From: Basidiobolus meristosporus CBS 931.73
Taxonomy: Eukaryota; Basidiobolomycota; Basidiobolomycetes; Basidiobolales; Basidiobolaceae
DNA length: 64,000 bases
Assembly: GCA_002104905.1 (NCBI GenBank)
Contig: MCFE01000283.1
Location: forward strand, 39,449-103,448
Direction of reading: 5' to 3'
Positions 8,988-20,099 of this stretch are shown in pieces. Within the stretch, counting starts at the first letter, position 1. Every line of letters starts with the position of its first letter. The notes beneath the pieces were generated by a model. The model did not search any database. It saw only the letters and a program-made list of their open reading frames with translations, and was not told the origin of the DNA. Made by a program: the position numbers and the translations under genes.

Positions 8988-11725
8988 GACTTGTTCTGTT
9001 GGATAGTGCCACATAGTGCCAGCCGGTTTATGGTGCCAGATTGATCTGGCACTCTACGGCACTATCTGGCACTATAATTTCTACCATGATGCCAGTGGTA
9101 TGATACAGTTACTGGTAATTTTACTCAATCTTACTTATGTTGCTCAGAGTAGTGCTTTCCTTGCTTTATTTACTCTTCATAATGCTCCAGACACATTTCT
9201 CTCAGTGGATGTCTTCTTGTATGAACATACTGTGCATTAATAAGTATCTTAACTATTTTGATGGTCCACAGTACTTGGAATAGATCTCCTCTAGTGTGTC
9301 AAAAGGAAATCCAGTGGTAGTGATGGGATTGATGAGAAAAGACCATTCAGATGAGTAAGTCATATTAAAATTGATGGATGATTGTATGGAGGCGGTTTGA
9401 ATCAATTTGGCGCAATCTGCTTTATTTATCTGATTTTTAATACATTATGGTTAAATCTCCATCAATTGCCATGTATCCCATCATTATGTCACAAAATCAT
9501 CTGCAAACAATGCCTTGGTACTTTTATTGATGCTTTAATCATAGGTCTATAATCAAATAGGAAATCTGCAATTGATGTGATCTGATCCATGTCAACGCAA
9601 TCCAAGATGCATCATGCATAATATATGGAAAATTCAACAATCACATTAGTTTTCATATATATTTCATATAAGACCAGGTTGATGCCAATATACTGCTGTA
9701 TAAGTATCCAAATCCATTGCTATGGTCCCCATACCAAGCCTCAACTCATCTTTAGTACAACCCAGACAAAACCCATCCCCCAGCTCACAAGCACGGTCCG
9801 GACCAGAAAAGTCAATGTTGGATCCGTTTGAGCTCTTGCCAAATGATTTTAGTATAGCCCAGGTGTCTATGATGAGCCTTCATACAGATATTTGGGCACT
9901 ACTGATTAATCTAGCAGAACTAGATACCTCAGAGAGTCAACAAAGATGGAAGAATTTGAGTAGAAAGCTGTGGCATGAGTTCTACATCAAGATGCCAGCC
10001 AATGTATGTAAAAAGATATATAACAAGACAAGTATTGAAATCAAGAATGAGCTGAGAGTGAGGGGAATTGACAAAGTAGCCACGCGGGAGCGATTTTGCG
10101 CGCAATTTGCACAGTACGGGCCGGACGCGTCTGTTTGTGCCTCAACTTTGGGAACCAAAGAGATTTTGAATGAGTTTTTGCCTCAAATGACTAATGTACT
10201 TTGTGATATATTAGTAGAGCTAAGTGGCTTCCAAGAGCAATATACACAGGACTCATCCAAGCAACAGCTCCAAAGTATCAGACAGAGGGTAAGTGAATAC
10301 CTTGAGGAATCAGATGGTGAGCTTCAGGAGGAAGAATACAGACCGCGAGCAACATTGTCCAGATTGCGCCAGCACGCCTTGCTGGATTCCCTACCATCTC
10401 TTGCAACCACAGCACACCAGCGCACGTCAGTCCAGAGTACGCCAACACCCTTTACCAGAACGCCCCGCATCAAGTCAACGCGCATCAAGTCAACATGCGT
10501 TGGGTCAACGCGCGTGCTTCAGAGCAAAACTACAAGAACTTGCCAAACTGCTCATTTAGACACAAGTCCATTGGAGCGGACCAAGTTGCGTCAACATGCG
10601 GCATCACATCAAACTCAGCCAAGGGCCATCTCAACACGTCAAGGCGCACCTGCGCGTGCCGTCTTGCCTGACCATCAGTGAGTTACTTCTGGTGAACTGA
10701 CTGATGATGACCAACATGAAGTGCCTCAACCACCGGAGCCCTTGGCAAGTAAAAGAATGCGTCAGCGCATGGCACTACAGGCTGGTGCAGTTGGTTCAGT
10801 TGGAGCAATTCAGTGCGGCCAAGCTGCAGCATTGCACTCATCAACTAGGAGGCAACATACTGAGTACAAATACACAAGTAGCCAAGATGATAGTCAGCCA
10901 GGAAGTAGTATAGGTGTGCAAAGTGAGTCACTACCAAATGCTTCAGTAGTAATCCCTGTGAGAAAGAAACCCAGGAGAAGATGATGCAATTGCTTTGAAT
11001 TGCTCACATTTGTAATGATCCCAACAACCCTTTTTTTTGCAATCCCAATTGAGCAATTGCAAATCAGTGATCATCAAATTTTTGATATAAGTAATATTAA
11101 GGTCGTCTCACATTTGAGACAGAACCCCTATAAATAAACACCCTGCATATATATATGTCATCTGTAATACCAGTGCAGCTATTGGATCTGTTTTGCACCT
11201 ACACAATTGCTTGTGTCCTAGCTATGACACCTTGTCCAATCACTAGGATCAGGGATTTACTTGCTCAATGGGCAAAATGGGATATTTGATGGCAAATCAG
11301 GTAGCTTTCTCAGTAGTCAATGAGCCAATTGGGGGCTGCCAGCTTCAGGATACTTTTGGACCAATTAACCACTGAGATACCGTCCAATTGGAGTGAGGGT
11401 AACCAAAATAGTAAGTATCAGTGTAGTTTATAGTGTGAGACACATTTACTTCCATTTACATTAAAGTAACATATCCAAATACCGGATTTTACCTGCCATA
11501 ATAGCGGTATCCAATTGCACACGTGATGCAAACATTACAAGTTGGCACAATCATCCATGCCAACCTCATTGTGTCAGATTGTGTCATAGTGTGCAAGATT
11601 GTCCTGCATAGTGCAAAATTGTCTAAGAACAATCCTGCCTTCTGGTAGCTATAATATTGCGCTTGATTGTTCTTTACAACCGCAGATTGCGCCGCGTGCC
11701 CTGGCACGGTACAATAGAACAAGTC
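8988..11725. mobile_element. PIF/Harbinger-like (DDE_Tnp_4) DNA transposon, copy 2, internally deleted
   Basis: The element is 2738 bp, with ends GACTTGTTCTGTTG… and the inverted …CAATAGAACAAGTC, flanked by TA on both sides (8986-8987 and 11726-11727). It is colinear with copy 1 except for a clean internal deletion: the sequence jumps from the equivalent of 1166 to 1858 (691 bp), which removes the DDE core of the transposase. Only the two transposase termini remain (9016-9390). The accessory ORF (9722-10984) is retained and is better preserved than in copy 1. The element is therefore non-autonomous. Confidence 0.85.
9722..10681 (+). CDS. Transposon accessory protein, 319 aa
   Basis: This is the best preserved form of the second ORF of the DDE_Tnp_4 element, starting at ATG (MVPIPSLNSS). 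Residues about 45-120 hold the conserved helical block with regularly spaced Trp/Leu. Residues 200-319 are Gln/Thr/Arg/Ser-rich, with short repeated words (KSTRIKSTC, VGSTRVLQSK). It ends DHQ followed by TGA, but the same frame then stays open to 10984 for about 100 more codons (VPQPPEPLASKR…), so the ancestral protein was probably about 420 aa and the TGA may derive from CGA by deamination. A DNA-binding partner of the transposase is the likely role, by analogy only. Confidence 0.55.
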   Translation: MVPIPSLNSSLVQPRQNPSPSSQARSGPEKSMLDPFELLPNDFSIAQVSMMSLHTDIWALLINLAELDTSESQQRWKNLSRKLWHEFYIKMPANVCKKIYNKTSIEIKNELRVRGIDKVATRERFCAQFAQYGPDASVCASTLGTKEILNEFLPQMTNVLCDILVELSGFQEQYTQDSSKQQLQSIRQRVSEYLEESDGELQEEEYRPRATLSRLRQHALLDSLPSLATTAHQRTSVQSTPTPFTRTPRIKSTRIKSTCVGSTRVLQSKTTRTCQTAHLDTSPLERTKLRQHAASHQTQPRAISTRQGAPARAVLPDHQ

Positions 11726-12650
11726 TACTGAGTGTGGTACTTTATAGCTTTGCAATATTTGTTGGACTGAATGAGCTTCTTTAAATGTGGTATTACTGGA
11801 AGTTATCTGGAGTCTGAACAATACTTTCCCTCAATGGTGGTTGATTCCTGACAATTTGAACATGTTGCAATGGTTGCATTTTTTGGATGTGAATGCTGTG
11901 CAACTGCTGGCACATTCTGGAATTAGGACAGTCTCTGTGTCATATGTTCCTAGCTGAATGATGGTTGTCCACTTGTACTATGTACATGATAAGTTGCATC
12001 CCAGAATGATTCTGGCAAGAAGTAGTAGTCAATTCTCAAGGCCACCATTATTGATACCAGTGAAATTGTGCCACTTCTCTAGCTACAACATTACATCATT
12101 CACCAGTAGATGGATTACTGGGCTCACTTGGCTCCATAAAGTATGCTTGGCATTTGTTTCAATGGGTGCTGCCTCATTACATATTGGGATTTGACCAGAC
12201 TCATACATGGTACTATATTTAGGGGATATATTCTTGCATTGCAACAGTGAGCCTTCATTCTCAGAGCTGTCACTCTGCATGCTATTTTCAGAAGGCTGAG
12301 GTCAGCCTAAGATGCCAGAAACTAACCTGACTCAGTTTGCGCAAGGTTACAAAGATGACCAAGGGCCAATATAGAAGTATCAACTGGCTGGCAAGATAAT
12401 GTTGGCAGAATACTGACTGATGAATGGTCAAATTTAACTTGTGTGGCAAAACACTGGCTTTGATGCCTGTAATACTTCCTATGCACTCTGCATGCTTCAT
12501 GGCTGAGAGGCTTGCTACAATAGCCACATGGTCTTTTTTCTCTTCTCTTATGGAGTTGAATCAAAGTGGTCTTGCCCATGGGGCATACAGTTTGACCCTA
12601 ACAATGTAACACTACCATATCACATTTTGGTCAATACTCATGTGAGTTTA
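11726..12650 (-). mobile_element. CACTA transposase remnant, N-terminal part (right of insertion)
   Basis: This is the continuation of the copy at 8505-8987: ctgagtgtggtactttat at 11728 aligns with ctgagtgcagtacttcat at about 4741 in the uninterrupted paralogue. Further right, the minus strand encodes a Cys/His-rich N-terminal piece (PCGYCSKPLSHEACRVHRKY at 12480-12560), as expected of a zinc-finger-like start of a tnp2 protein. There are several frameshifts and stops. Confidence 0.6.
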
Positions 12651-12800
12651 AGACAGTCTTGTATTTGAGACATTGCACTGAATGAATGTAACATCCACAT
12701 GATGACCCACCATAGTAAGCATTATAAATAAAGTTTTGGTATCACATACCTACATATATGTAACACTATTTTCCCATTGGTTTGACCCAGTTCCATATAT

Positions 12801-13476
12801 ATGCTGCCAAAAAATAAAGCGAAGTTGTCTGGTTCTCAACCAAACCCTGCCTCTGACAGCAGCAGAAGAATGATTGGACAACAGCTTGCTCTGACATTCA
12901 GTTCAACAAGCAGGGCTACATCCAAAAAGGCCATGTTGACAGTGTGCCCACTGAATATAATAATGCGTACTCCTCAGGCTCTCAGTCAAGTAGGCAATTG
13001 AGAACATTGGTGGTGCTACAAGCTGTCTGCTTTGCTCAGGCCAATGAGGGTGTTGTAAATGCAGTACCTTCAGTTAAAGACCAGCAAGTGGCCATTATAA
13101 CATCACCACCCCCCATATTAGCAAGTATTTTGTCAGCACATACAAAAGCATTGATGAAGCAATTAGGTGCAGTGGCTGATAGTATATATGCAATGACCCA
13201 GAGAAGTCACAAAATAGTCCAGAAACAAGATGAGCAGATAATATGTGTGGAGCAATCAATATCCCAGGTAGAGAAAGCAATATCTTTGCTGTAAAGAAGG
13301 AACTCAAGTAGCGCAATGTCACAGCCAAGAATTGAGCCATTTCCTGGTGTAAAAGCAGAGGAACACCATACAGTCTTTGAAGCACAACAACAGTGCCCAG
13401 AGGTCAGAAGTCTAGTGTACCTTCACCTTAAGGCCAGCATACCATAGGACCATCAGAAACTCAAGGCCAGCAGAAT
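12801..13476 (+). repeat. Repeat ORF region, 5' portion (frames broken)
   Basis: An open frame of 116 residues (12944-13294; the start is not assured) and flanking sequence parallel 4900-5313 and 6003-6200. The frame contains a possible helical stretch (AHTKALMKQLGAVADSIYAM) and ends before the larger frame at 13477. A TATATAT run and a poly-purine start near 12795 precede it. No domain is recognised; the family behaves as a dispersed repeat, so transposon origin is likely. Confidence 0.4.
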
Positions 13477-14421
13477 GTGATTGACTTGCTCCATGAGCAT
13501 TATCCTGGATTCAAACAGGCAAAAGGATTTTGGGCCAGCATTGGTTTGCTAAGAAAGTATCTTAAGAATAGCAGAAACTATCAAAGGCGGAAGAAAAAGG
13601 GTTGCATGGCTAAAAACCAGTGGCTTCCTCAAGAGCCTGTTAGAAGCAGGGCCAAAAGCTCCAAACAAGTGTCAAAGAGGTATCAGGTAGCTGGAAGAGT
13701 GCCAATCAGGGACAAACAGGCAGATATAGATGCACAAGCACAACATTTATCAAGGAAAAAACATAGGACCACTAAAGAAGCACTCAGTCATAGTAGCAGC
13801 AATAAAAACCAGCTGCTTTCTCAGGAGCCCATCACAACTACAGCTGGGAGCTCAAAACAAGTGGTAAAGAAATGTCAAGTTGCCAGGAGAGTGCCAGCAA
13901 GGGACAAGCAGGCTAAAACAGATGCGTTAGAGCAGAATTTATCAAGGAAGAAATGTAGTTCATTACTAGAAGCACTTGGACAAAGCAGCAGTGATAAAGG
14001 AAAAGGTAAAGGGAAAAGTGTCTACCCAAGCCTGAGACAGGGAAGCATACAAAAAATACTGCAGTTCTTGCCAATTAACACCATAAGCCTGGAACTGACT
14101 GAATCCCAGCATGGCCAAGAAGAATCACCAACAAGAAAACAGTTGTTTTTACAAGAGTTGGAAGCACAGGTAGTTGAGCTACACTCCAGCAAGGTAGATG
14201 AGTTTGCTGAAAAAGGCAACTTTTCTACCACAGCCTCCACATCCTCCATTGCTGACAGAGTGGAGATCCCACTGATAGACAAGGCAACAATGTCAAGAAC
14301 TCAAAAGCCTATCATAATGCCTTTGGTCAAACTTTTGAACATTAATAGGTACACCAAGAGGTTGCAGAACTTCTTCACAAGCAGTGCTCAAGAAAACCCA
14401 CTTAAATATTGCAAGGATTAA
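13477..14421 (+). CDS. Repeat-associated Lys/Ser/Gln-rich ORF, 314 aa
   Basis: The open frame has 314 codons and begins near LLHEHYPGFKQAKGF. No ATG opens it (the first codons are atgtgattgac, out of frame), so it is probably the 3' part of a longer broken gene. Residues about 45-175 hold an internal repeat in two to three units: KNQ-x-L-x-QEP, SSKQV-x-K-x-xQVA-x-RVP-x-RDKQA, LSRKK. The C-terminal third (NINRYTKRLQNFF…NPLKYCKD) is conserved in a second copy at 15537-15881 (SINRHTERLQHFF…NALEYCKE). It is very basic in the middle. No known domain is recognised; a transposon-borne nucleic-acid-binding protein is possible. Confidence 0.4.
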   Translation: MIDLLHEHYPGFKQAKGFWASIGLLRKYLKNSRNYQRRKKKGCMAKNQWLPQEPVRSRAKSSKQVSKRYQVAGRVPIRDKQADIDAQAQHLSRKKHRTTKEALSHSSSNKNQLLSQEPITTTAGSSKQVVKKCQVARRVPARDKQAKTDALEQNLSRKKCSSLLEALGQSSSDKGKGKGKSVYPSLRQGSIQKILQFLPINTISLELTESQHGQEESPTRKQLFLQELEAQVVELHSSKVDEFAEKGNFSTTASTSSIADRVEIPLIDKATMSRTQKPIIMPLVKLLNINRYTKRLQNFFTSSAQENPLKYCKD

Positions 14422-14867
14422 TTGCAATGGCTGGCAGATGAGGTGCTAGACCTTGCAGTGCTGGTTAAATACCAGGATGTATGGGATCCAGTGAAGGAAC
14501 AGTGGCATAAAGCTGTTGGGTTCCTGCAGGAGTCATGGAAACAGAGTGTTACAGCAGAAACACTTATGAGTGGTGGATCTTAATGGTGTTACTTGCTGAG
14601 TGTGAGGTTGGGCTAAATGTTAGTGTAGGGTACAGGGACTTGAATAGGTCACTACAATTGGTGATTGAGGTACTACTGAAGTTTCATCAGAAATAAATCA
14701 ATTTGTATGCATAAAAAGTAAGAGAAACAGTTGAGTCAGGAAGTAAGGAGCATGAAAAAGAGGCAATAACCAATCAGTGTACACAAATGCAGGAGGTGAT
14801 TAAATATCAAGGATCAGAAAGTGAGAAAATTGGCAGGGAACCAATCAAAAGCCACTAATATAATGTT

Positions 14868-15037
14868 GGGATGAAAAATTTTGACCAAGTTTTTTGTGAA
14901 ATCTGGGGTGCAATTATTTTTCAACGGTCTCTGCATGGTGTCCTTACAGGATCAGTACCTCTTAGTCACAAGACTTTCAATATGTGATGGCCTTTTGACA
15001 GGATCATCACAGTAATTTTTCATTGGGTTATTAAGGA
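14868..15037. mobile_element. Possible short MITE-like insertion
   Basis: About 170 bp lie between two homologous repeat copies, bounded by an inverted pair: ATGAAAAATT at about 14882 and AATTTTTCAT at about 15016. Outside the pair are TTGGG and TGGGTTA. The interior has no coding potential. Only a 10-bp perfect inverted repeat is visible and no target duplication is certain. Confidence 0.3.
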
Positions 15038-15960
15038 AAAAATGTAGTTCAATACAAGAAACACCTTGTCAAAGTAGCAGACAAGGGCCTGATGGTGACA
15101 AAAACCTGTAGCTTCCTTGGGAGCCTATTACAAGCATAGCTGACAGCTTGAAACAAGTGGCAAAGAAATGTCAGGCTACCATGAGAGTGCCAGCAAGAGT
15201 CAAGCAGGCAATAATAGATGTACTAGTGCAGGAATCATCTAGAAGAAAACATAGCACAACAGAAGAAGCTCTTGTCCAATTATTGGTGAAGACTTTGGGG
15301 TGACAAATGTACAGGTAAATAGAGAAAAGCCTACCCATGTCAGAGACAGGGAAGCATAAGAGAAAAGCTGCAGTGCTTGCCAATTAACACATTGGCCCAC
15401 AACAGGCTGAATCCCATAATAGCCAAGCACTACCAACAAGACAACAGCTGTTTTCTCAGTAAGGAAAGTACAGCCAGTTGCTCTATACTCCAGTGAGGTA
15501 GATGAGCTTGCAGAGAAAGGCATTTTAAAAACCACTGTGTCCACATCCTCAATTGCAGATGGAGTGGAGATCCTACTGACTAACAAAGCAACAATGTCAC
15601 AAACTCAAAACAATATCATAATGCCTACAGAGGAATTTTGGAGCATTAATAGGCACACTGAGAGGTTGCAGCACTTCTTTAGGAGCAGTGCTCTAGAAAA
15701 TGCACTTGAATATTGCAAGGAATCATTGCAAAGCCTGACAGATAATGTACCAGACTTTGCAGTACTGGATGAAGACCATGACATATGGAACCAAGTGAAA
15801 GAACTATGGCATAAAGCCATAGGGTTCCAGCTACAGTTGTTAAAAAAGGGCATTACAGCAAAAATACTTATTGAATGGTGAATATTAATGAAGCAACCTG
15901 TTGAGTGAGGGGTTGGCCTTAATGTTAGTGTTGTGTTTGGGGACTTGTTTAATGAGCTGA
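15038..15960 (+). repeat. Second, decayed copy of the Lys/Ser-rich repeat ORF
   Basis: ttaaggaaaaaatgtagttc at 15029 aligns with tcaaggaagaaatgtagttc at about 13938, and homology continues to the tail ending near gtgagg(g)ttgg at 15906 (compare 14600). The last third is still open for 114 codons (15537-15881; ADGVEILLTNKATMSQTQ, SINRHTERLQHFF). Upstream the frame is broken by stops and an early TAA at about 15460. It supports a tandem duplication of this unit. Confidence 0.5.
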
Positions 15961-16239
15961 AAAATATGAAGCACAGATGTTAAAGTAGGGAAACCTATTC
16001 AGCTGATTTTGATAATCCAAGTGGCCTCAGTATCTTACTAATCAGTCTTATGAGGTAACATTGAGCTGGATGCAATAAGCAACTTATTTCCATTAGGACA
16101 ACTTAACCAAAGTAAGCTAGATATCTCCCAGGTACAAGTCAATTTCTTTGCCTTTCAATATAGATTTCAGACTAAGAGAATAGCAGAGCACAAATAAGTG
16201 TGGCAATAATCCAGTGGGGTGCAGGAATATATTGTCAAA
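15961..16239. other. Intergenic, no feature seen
   Basis: AT-rich, CpG-poor sequence with only short frames. No homology to other parts of the window was noticed. Confidence 0.5.
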
Positions 16240-16341
16240 GCACTAAAAGGTTCTTAGCATAGACTCATGAGGTTTTCATTACCTTGGTGGCAGCAACCAA
16301 GCTTATGATTGTGAGATGTGTATGTTTCCAGCAACACAAGG
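16240..16341 (+). mobile_element. CACTA remnant, left of Gypsy insertion
   Basis: cagcaaccaagcttatgatt…cagcaacacaagg aligns with 165-225 (cagccaagcatatgcttg…caatacaaggg). It is continuous with 21971 onward once the Gypsy element and one CAAGG copy are removed, so the Gypsy element landed in an existing CACTA remnant. Confidence 0.65.
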
Positions 16342-16873
16342 TGTCATGAGTAGACACAAGGCAGGAGAGTAGAGCTAGGCAAGGCAGGACCAGGAAAGGA
16401 CTAGGTGTGGATCAACAAGGCAAGATGTGTTTCCAAGGCAAGGTGGATTTTCAAGGCAAGGCTGTTTATTGAAGACCTGTGTTTATCAGACTGAGGAATA
16501 CATAAGGGGGGATAGGACTATATATACTTTTTGGCAATATGGATGCCAAGAGATATTGGCTAATACTGATTGGGTTCTGGGATGAGGCACAGTAAGTGTG
16601 CCAAGATAGAATATACTAAAGAACAGACTGGAATATCACACAGAGATATGTCAGAGGTCAGCTGATCATGTGACATGTAGTTACCTTATGTGGCATGGGA
16701 CTACATAAATTCTAACAGGAAGCTTCCATAGAATGTTCCATTGTGTAATGTTGACTTGGAGCTTTCAAGAAGTTGCCAGAATGTAGAAGAACTTTCTAGA
16801 AGGAACTTGGATTTCTTCACTAACTTGGTTTGGCTAGATAACTGGAGACCAGGGATGTCATATGATCATGACA
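16342..16873 (-). repeat. Gypsy 3' LTR (532 bp)
   Basis: Read on the minus strand it begins TGTCATGATCATATGACATC and ends CTCATGACA. A purine-rich tract (AAAAGAGGAGAATAG) sits immediately upstream on the minus strand, as expected for the polypurine tract. It differs from the 5' LTR by scattered substitutions and small indels, so the insertion is not recent. Confidence 0.9.
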
Positions 16874-18260
16874 CTATTCTCCTCTTTTGAGGGGCACTCC
16901 TAAAGCTTTTGGCTTTGGCTTTTTAGGGGATATCTGGTGGAATAGGGCAACTAGATCTTGGCAGTATGTTAGGTTTGCTGCTGGTTCCCAAGTTTGATCA
17001 TTTGGGCTGTAACCAACCCAATCTACCAGATAGTGAAGTTAGGATCTTATGTACTTTCAATACAACACTTGCTGAGCTTCAAACTCTTAGTGTTTGTCCA
17101 CTTGGATGGCTGGGGGACTTGCTGGGTGCTGGTTGGGTAGAGTACTTTTGTTGAATGGTTTTAGGAGGGATACATGGAATGTGCCATGAATTTTCATACT
17201 TGGTGGCAACTGTAGTTGGTATACAATTGGACTAAGTTTCTTCTTGAGCTTGAATGGACCTAGTCTCTTGTAGTCTAATTTGTCATAAGGGTGGCTGGTT
17301 GTAATATTTCTTCTCAAGAGCCATACTAAATCTCCTTCATTAAGCTTGGGGCTAGGCCGCCGTTTGTTGTCTGCAAACTTCTTGTACCCCTCATGTGCTA
17401 AGGATAGTTCTTTCTTGAGTGTTTCTTGGATTTCTAGAATTGTTGATGCATGTTCAGCTGCTGGGGGGCTCATAGTGTTTGTTGGGATCTGAATATCAAA
17501 TATGCAGACAAAAACCATCATTTGCATAGAATGTAGTGAGACCTGTTGCACCATGACATGAGTTGTTGTAGGCAAACTCTGCAAGTGGTAGCAGTTGGGT
17601 CTAGTTGTCCTGCTGATAGTTAATAGAGCACCAGAGGTAATGCTCAGGGATCTGGTTAATTCTCTCAGTCTGGCCATCTGACTGTGGATGCAAGCAGTTG
17701 AGAGCTTGACTTGCACACCAAGATATTGGATGAAGTGTTTCCAGAATTTTGATGTGAACTGGGGTCCTCTATGTGATACAATGTCATTGGGGATATCATG
17801 GAGCCTGAAAATGTTCTTGATCACTAAGTGGGTAGTCTCCTTTGCATCTATGTTCTTTGAGCAGGGAATGAAGTGAGCCATCTTGGTGAGCCAATCTGCC
17901 ACTACTAGGATTAAATTGAATTGGTTAGATTCTGGGAGGTCAGTGATGAAGTCCATTGAAAGTGATTTCCATTGCTGGTCAGGGATTGGCAAGGGTTGGA
18001 GAAGCCCATATGGCTGGTGTCTAGCAGATTTTACACAGTTACATGTATCACAGGATTGGAGGTACTCCTTGACAAGAGATATCATCTTGGGTCACCAGAA
18101 GTCCCTCTTGATTGCATTCAGGGTTTTGGCAGTACCAAAATGTCCTGCAGCCATTGAATCATTGCAAGAATGGATGATATCCAACTGGGTATCAAGGTCT
18201 GGAACAAACAGTTGGTACTTGTGGTAGATGATGTCATTGACTAGATGTAGGTGCTTGTCT
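16874..18260 (-). pseudogene. Gypsy integrase with C-terminal chromodomain (broken)
   Basis: The HHCC zinc-binding region is at about 18086-18210 (IIHSCNDSMAAGHFG… CDTCNCVK) and contains a TGA after RDFW. The core domain (17087-18085) shows MDFITDLP with the first Asp. The second catalytic site reads SHRGPQF where SDRGPQF is expected, so the Asp is replaced by His, and the Glu region (usually HPQTDGQTERVN) is scrambled by indels. The C-terminal GPFKLKK…HGTFHVSLLKPF region is intact. After it, three in-frame stops precede a clear chromodomain (YLVDWVGYSPNDQTWEP, about 16950-17010). Two of the stops (LY-stop-K, S-stop-L) fit CGA or CAA turned into TGA or TAA. A chromodomain at this position targets chromovirus integration to marked chromatin. 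Confidence 0.85.
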
Positions 18261-18325
18261 CAGGTTGAGTACTTTTGGGATGGTAAAGTACTCAAGGTTC
18301 TTTTGGTCACAGAAGATCTTTACTT

Positions 18326-20071
18326 TTAGGCTTCACCATCAAGGTATTGTCTCCATTGTTCAAAGGCAACAATGATTGCAAGTAGTTCCTTATCATAGAT
18401 ATCATAGTCTACTTCAGCTGGAGTAAATTTCCAGGAGTAGAATGCAATAGGGTGTAGTACATTCTTGTCATTGTACGGAGAAAGGACTGCACCAAATGCA
18501 AAGTCAGAGGCATCAGTTTCTATGATGAAAGGTTTCTCAGGGTCAGGGTAAGCAAGCTGGGGAGCATACAGGAAGGATTTCTTGATGGAATTAAAGGACT
18601 TGGACTGTTCCTCATTCCAGGCAAAAGGCAGATTCTTCTGGGTGAGCTTTGTCAAGGGAGTTGCTATCTTGGAGTAGTTGGCTATAAATCTACAATAGAA
18701 TTTGGCAAATCCAAGGAAGGACTGCACTTCTTTTACAGAACAGGGAGTTTTCCATGACTGGATGGCTTCTACTTTCATGGGGTCCATTTGTGTTCCATTT
18801 GAGCTGATAAGATAACCTAAGCACTCAACTTCTTTCTGGTCAAACTCACATTTCTCCAGTCTGGCATAGTGGCCAGCAGTGTCAAGTTTGGTTAAGACTC
18901 TCTTGACATGGGAATTATGTTCTTCTTGGGTCTTAGAGTAGATCAAGATGTCATCAAGGTAGATAACCACAAATTGGCCAAGGCATTCACAGAATATGTC
19001 ATTCATCAGGTGTTGAAAGATAGCTGGGGCATTGGTGAGACTAAATGGCATAACTGTATACTCAAAATGACCATATCTTGTTCTGAATGCAGTTTTCCAT
19101 TCATCACCAGGCTTGATCCTGACAAGGTTATATGCTCCTCTGAGGTCAATCTTAGTAAATACTTTGGCAGCAGACAGTTGATCCAACAGGGTGTTGATCA
19201 GGGGCAATGGATACTGGTTCTTGATTGTGGTCTTATTCAGTGCACAGTAGTCTACACACACTCTTAGGGTACCATCCTTTTTTTTGACAAAGAGGATTGG
19301 GGCACCAGCTGGGGACTTAGAGTGCTGAATAAAACCTTTCTGGAGGTTTTCTTGAGTATAGGCATGGAGTTCTTTCAACTTGGGTTGCAAGAGGTTGTAA
19401 ATAGGACCAAAAGGTGGGGCTTTTCCTTCTTCAAGGTCAATGGGACAATCATAGGGTCCATGAGCTGGGAGTAGCTTGGCTTTCTTCTTGTCAAAGACAT
19501 GGGCAAACTCTTGATACTTGGCAGATATTCCATTGAAGGGGGTTCCCTCAGTGATAATGGGCTCCTGGGTCTGGGGTAGCTTAGGAAAAGATACTTCTTT
19601 ACCTGAAAAATCAGGTTGTTTCATAAAGTTGACATGGTGGATTCTGGGGAATGTCAGGATTTTGGTCTTCCAGGTGATAGCTAGGTCATGGTGACTAAGC
19701 CATGAGCTTCCAAGGACTACGGAGTAGTGGGGAGAGTTGATGATGTTGAAGGCTAGTGTCTTGTGGTGACCAGTACTGGACAACTGGAGTAGACATGTCT
19801 CATGGGTTACAGCACCAGAAGAGTGGGACCTTCCATCAATAACTTCTACTTGGACAGGACAGGATTTCAGGACAGTGGGGATTTGGTGCCTCTGGACAAA
19901 TAACTGGTCAATGAAACAGGAGGAGGCACCAAAATCTATGAGGGCAAGTATGCAGACAGGGCTGGATTCAGGGAGGTGGATGTTGACAGGCATTCTTAAG
20001 GACTGGATGGACTTGTTAGCGTATGATGTTTCTTGAATGTGCTGGATCTTCAATGGAGGGTCCAGTTGCAA
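18326..20071 (-). pseudogene. Gypsy protease, reverse transcriptase and RNase H region, 581-codon frame
   Basis: Residues about 45-60 hold the protease active site, but it reads LIDFGASS where D-S/T-G is required. The reverse transcriptase follows (about 230-420): VCVDYCALNK (usual CVDYRALNK), LRGAYNLVRI, MPFSLTNAPAIFQ (usual MPFGLTNAP) and an intact YLDDILIYS catalytic motif. RNase H begins with IIETDASDFAFGAVLSP and has YDKELLAI. The frame stops at DGEA; the rest of RNase H is deleted, with remnants (KVLNLRQA) before the integrase. Three of the altered residues (S-to-F, R-to-C, G-to-S) are single C-to-T or G-to-A changes. Confidence 0.88.
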
Positions 20072-20099
20072 GCCTGTCAGTGTGACTGGACATTGGAGT

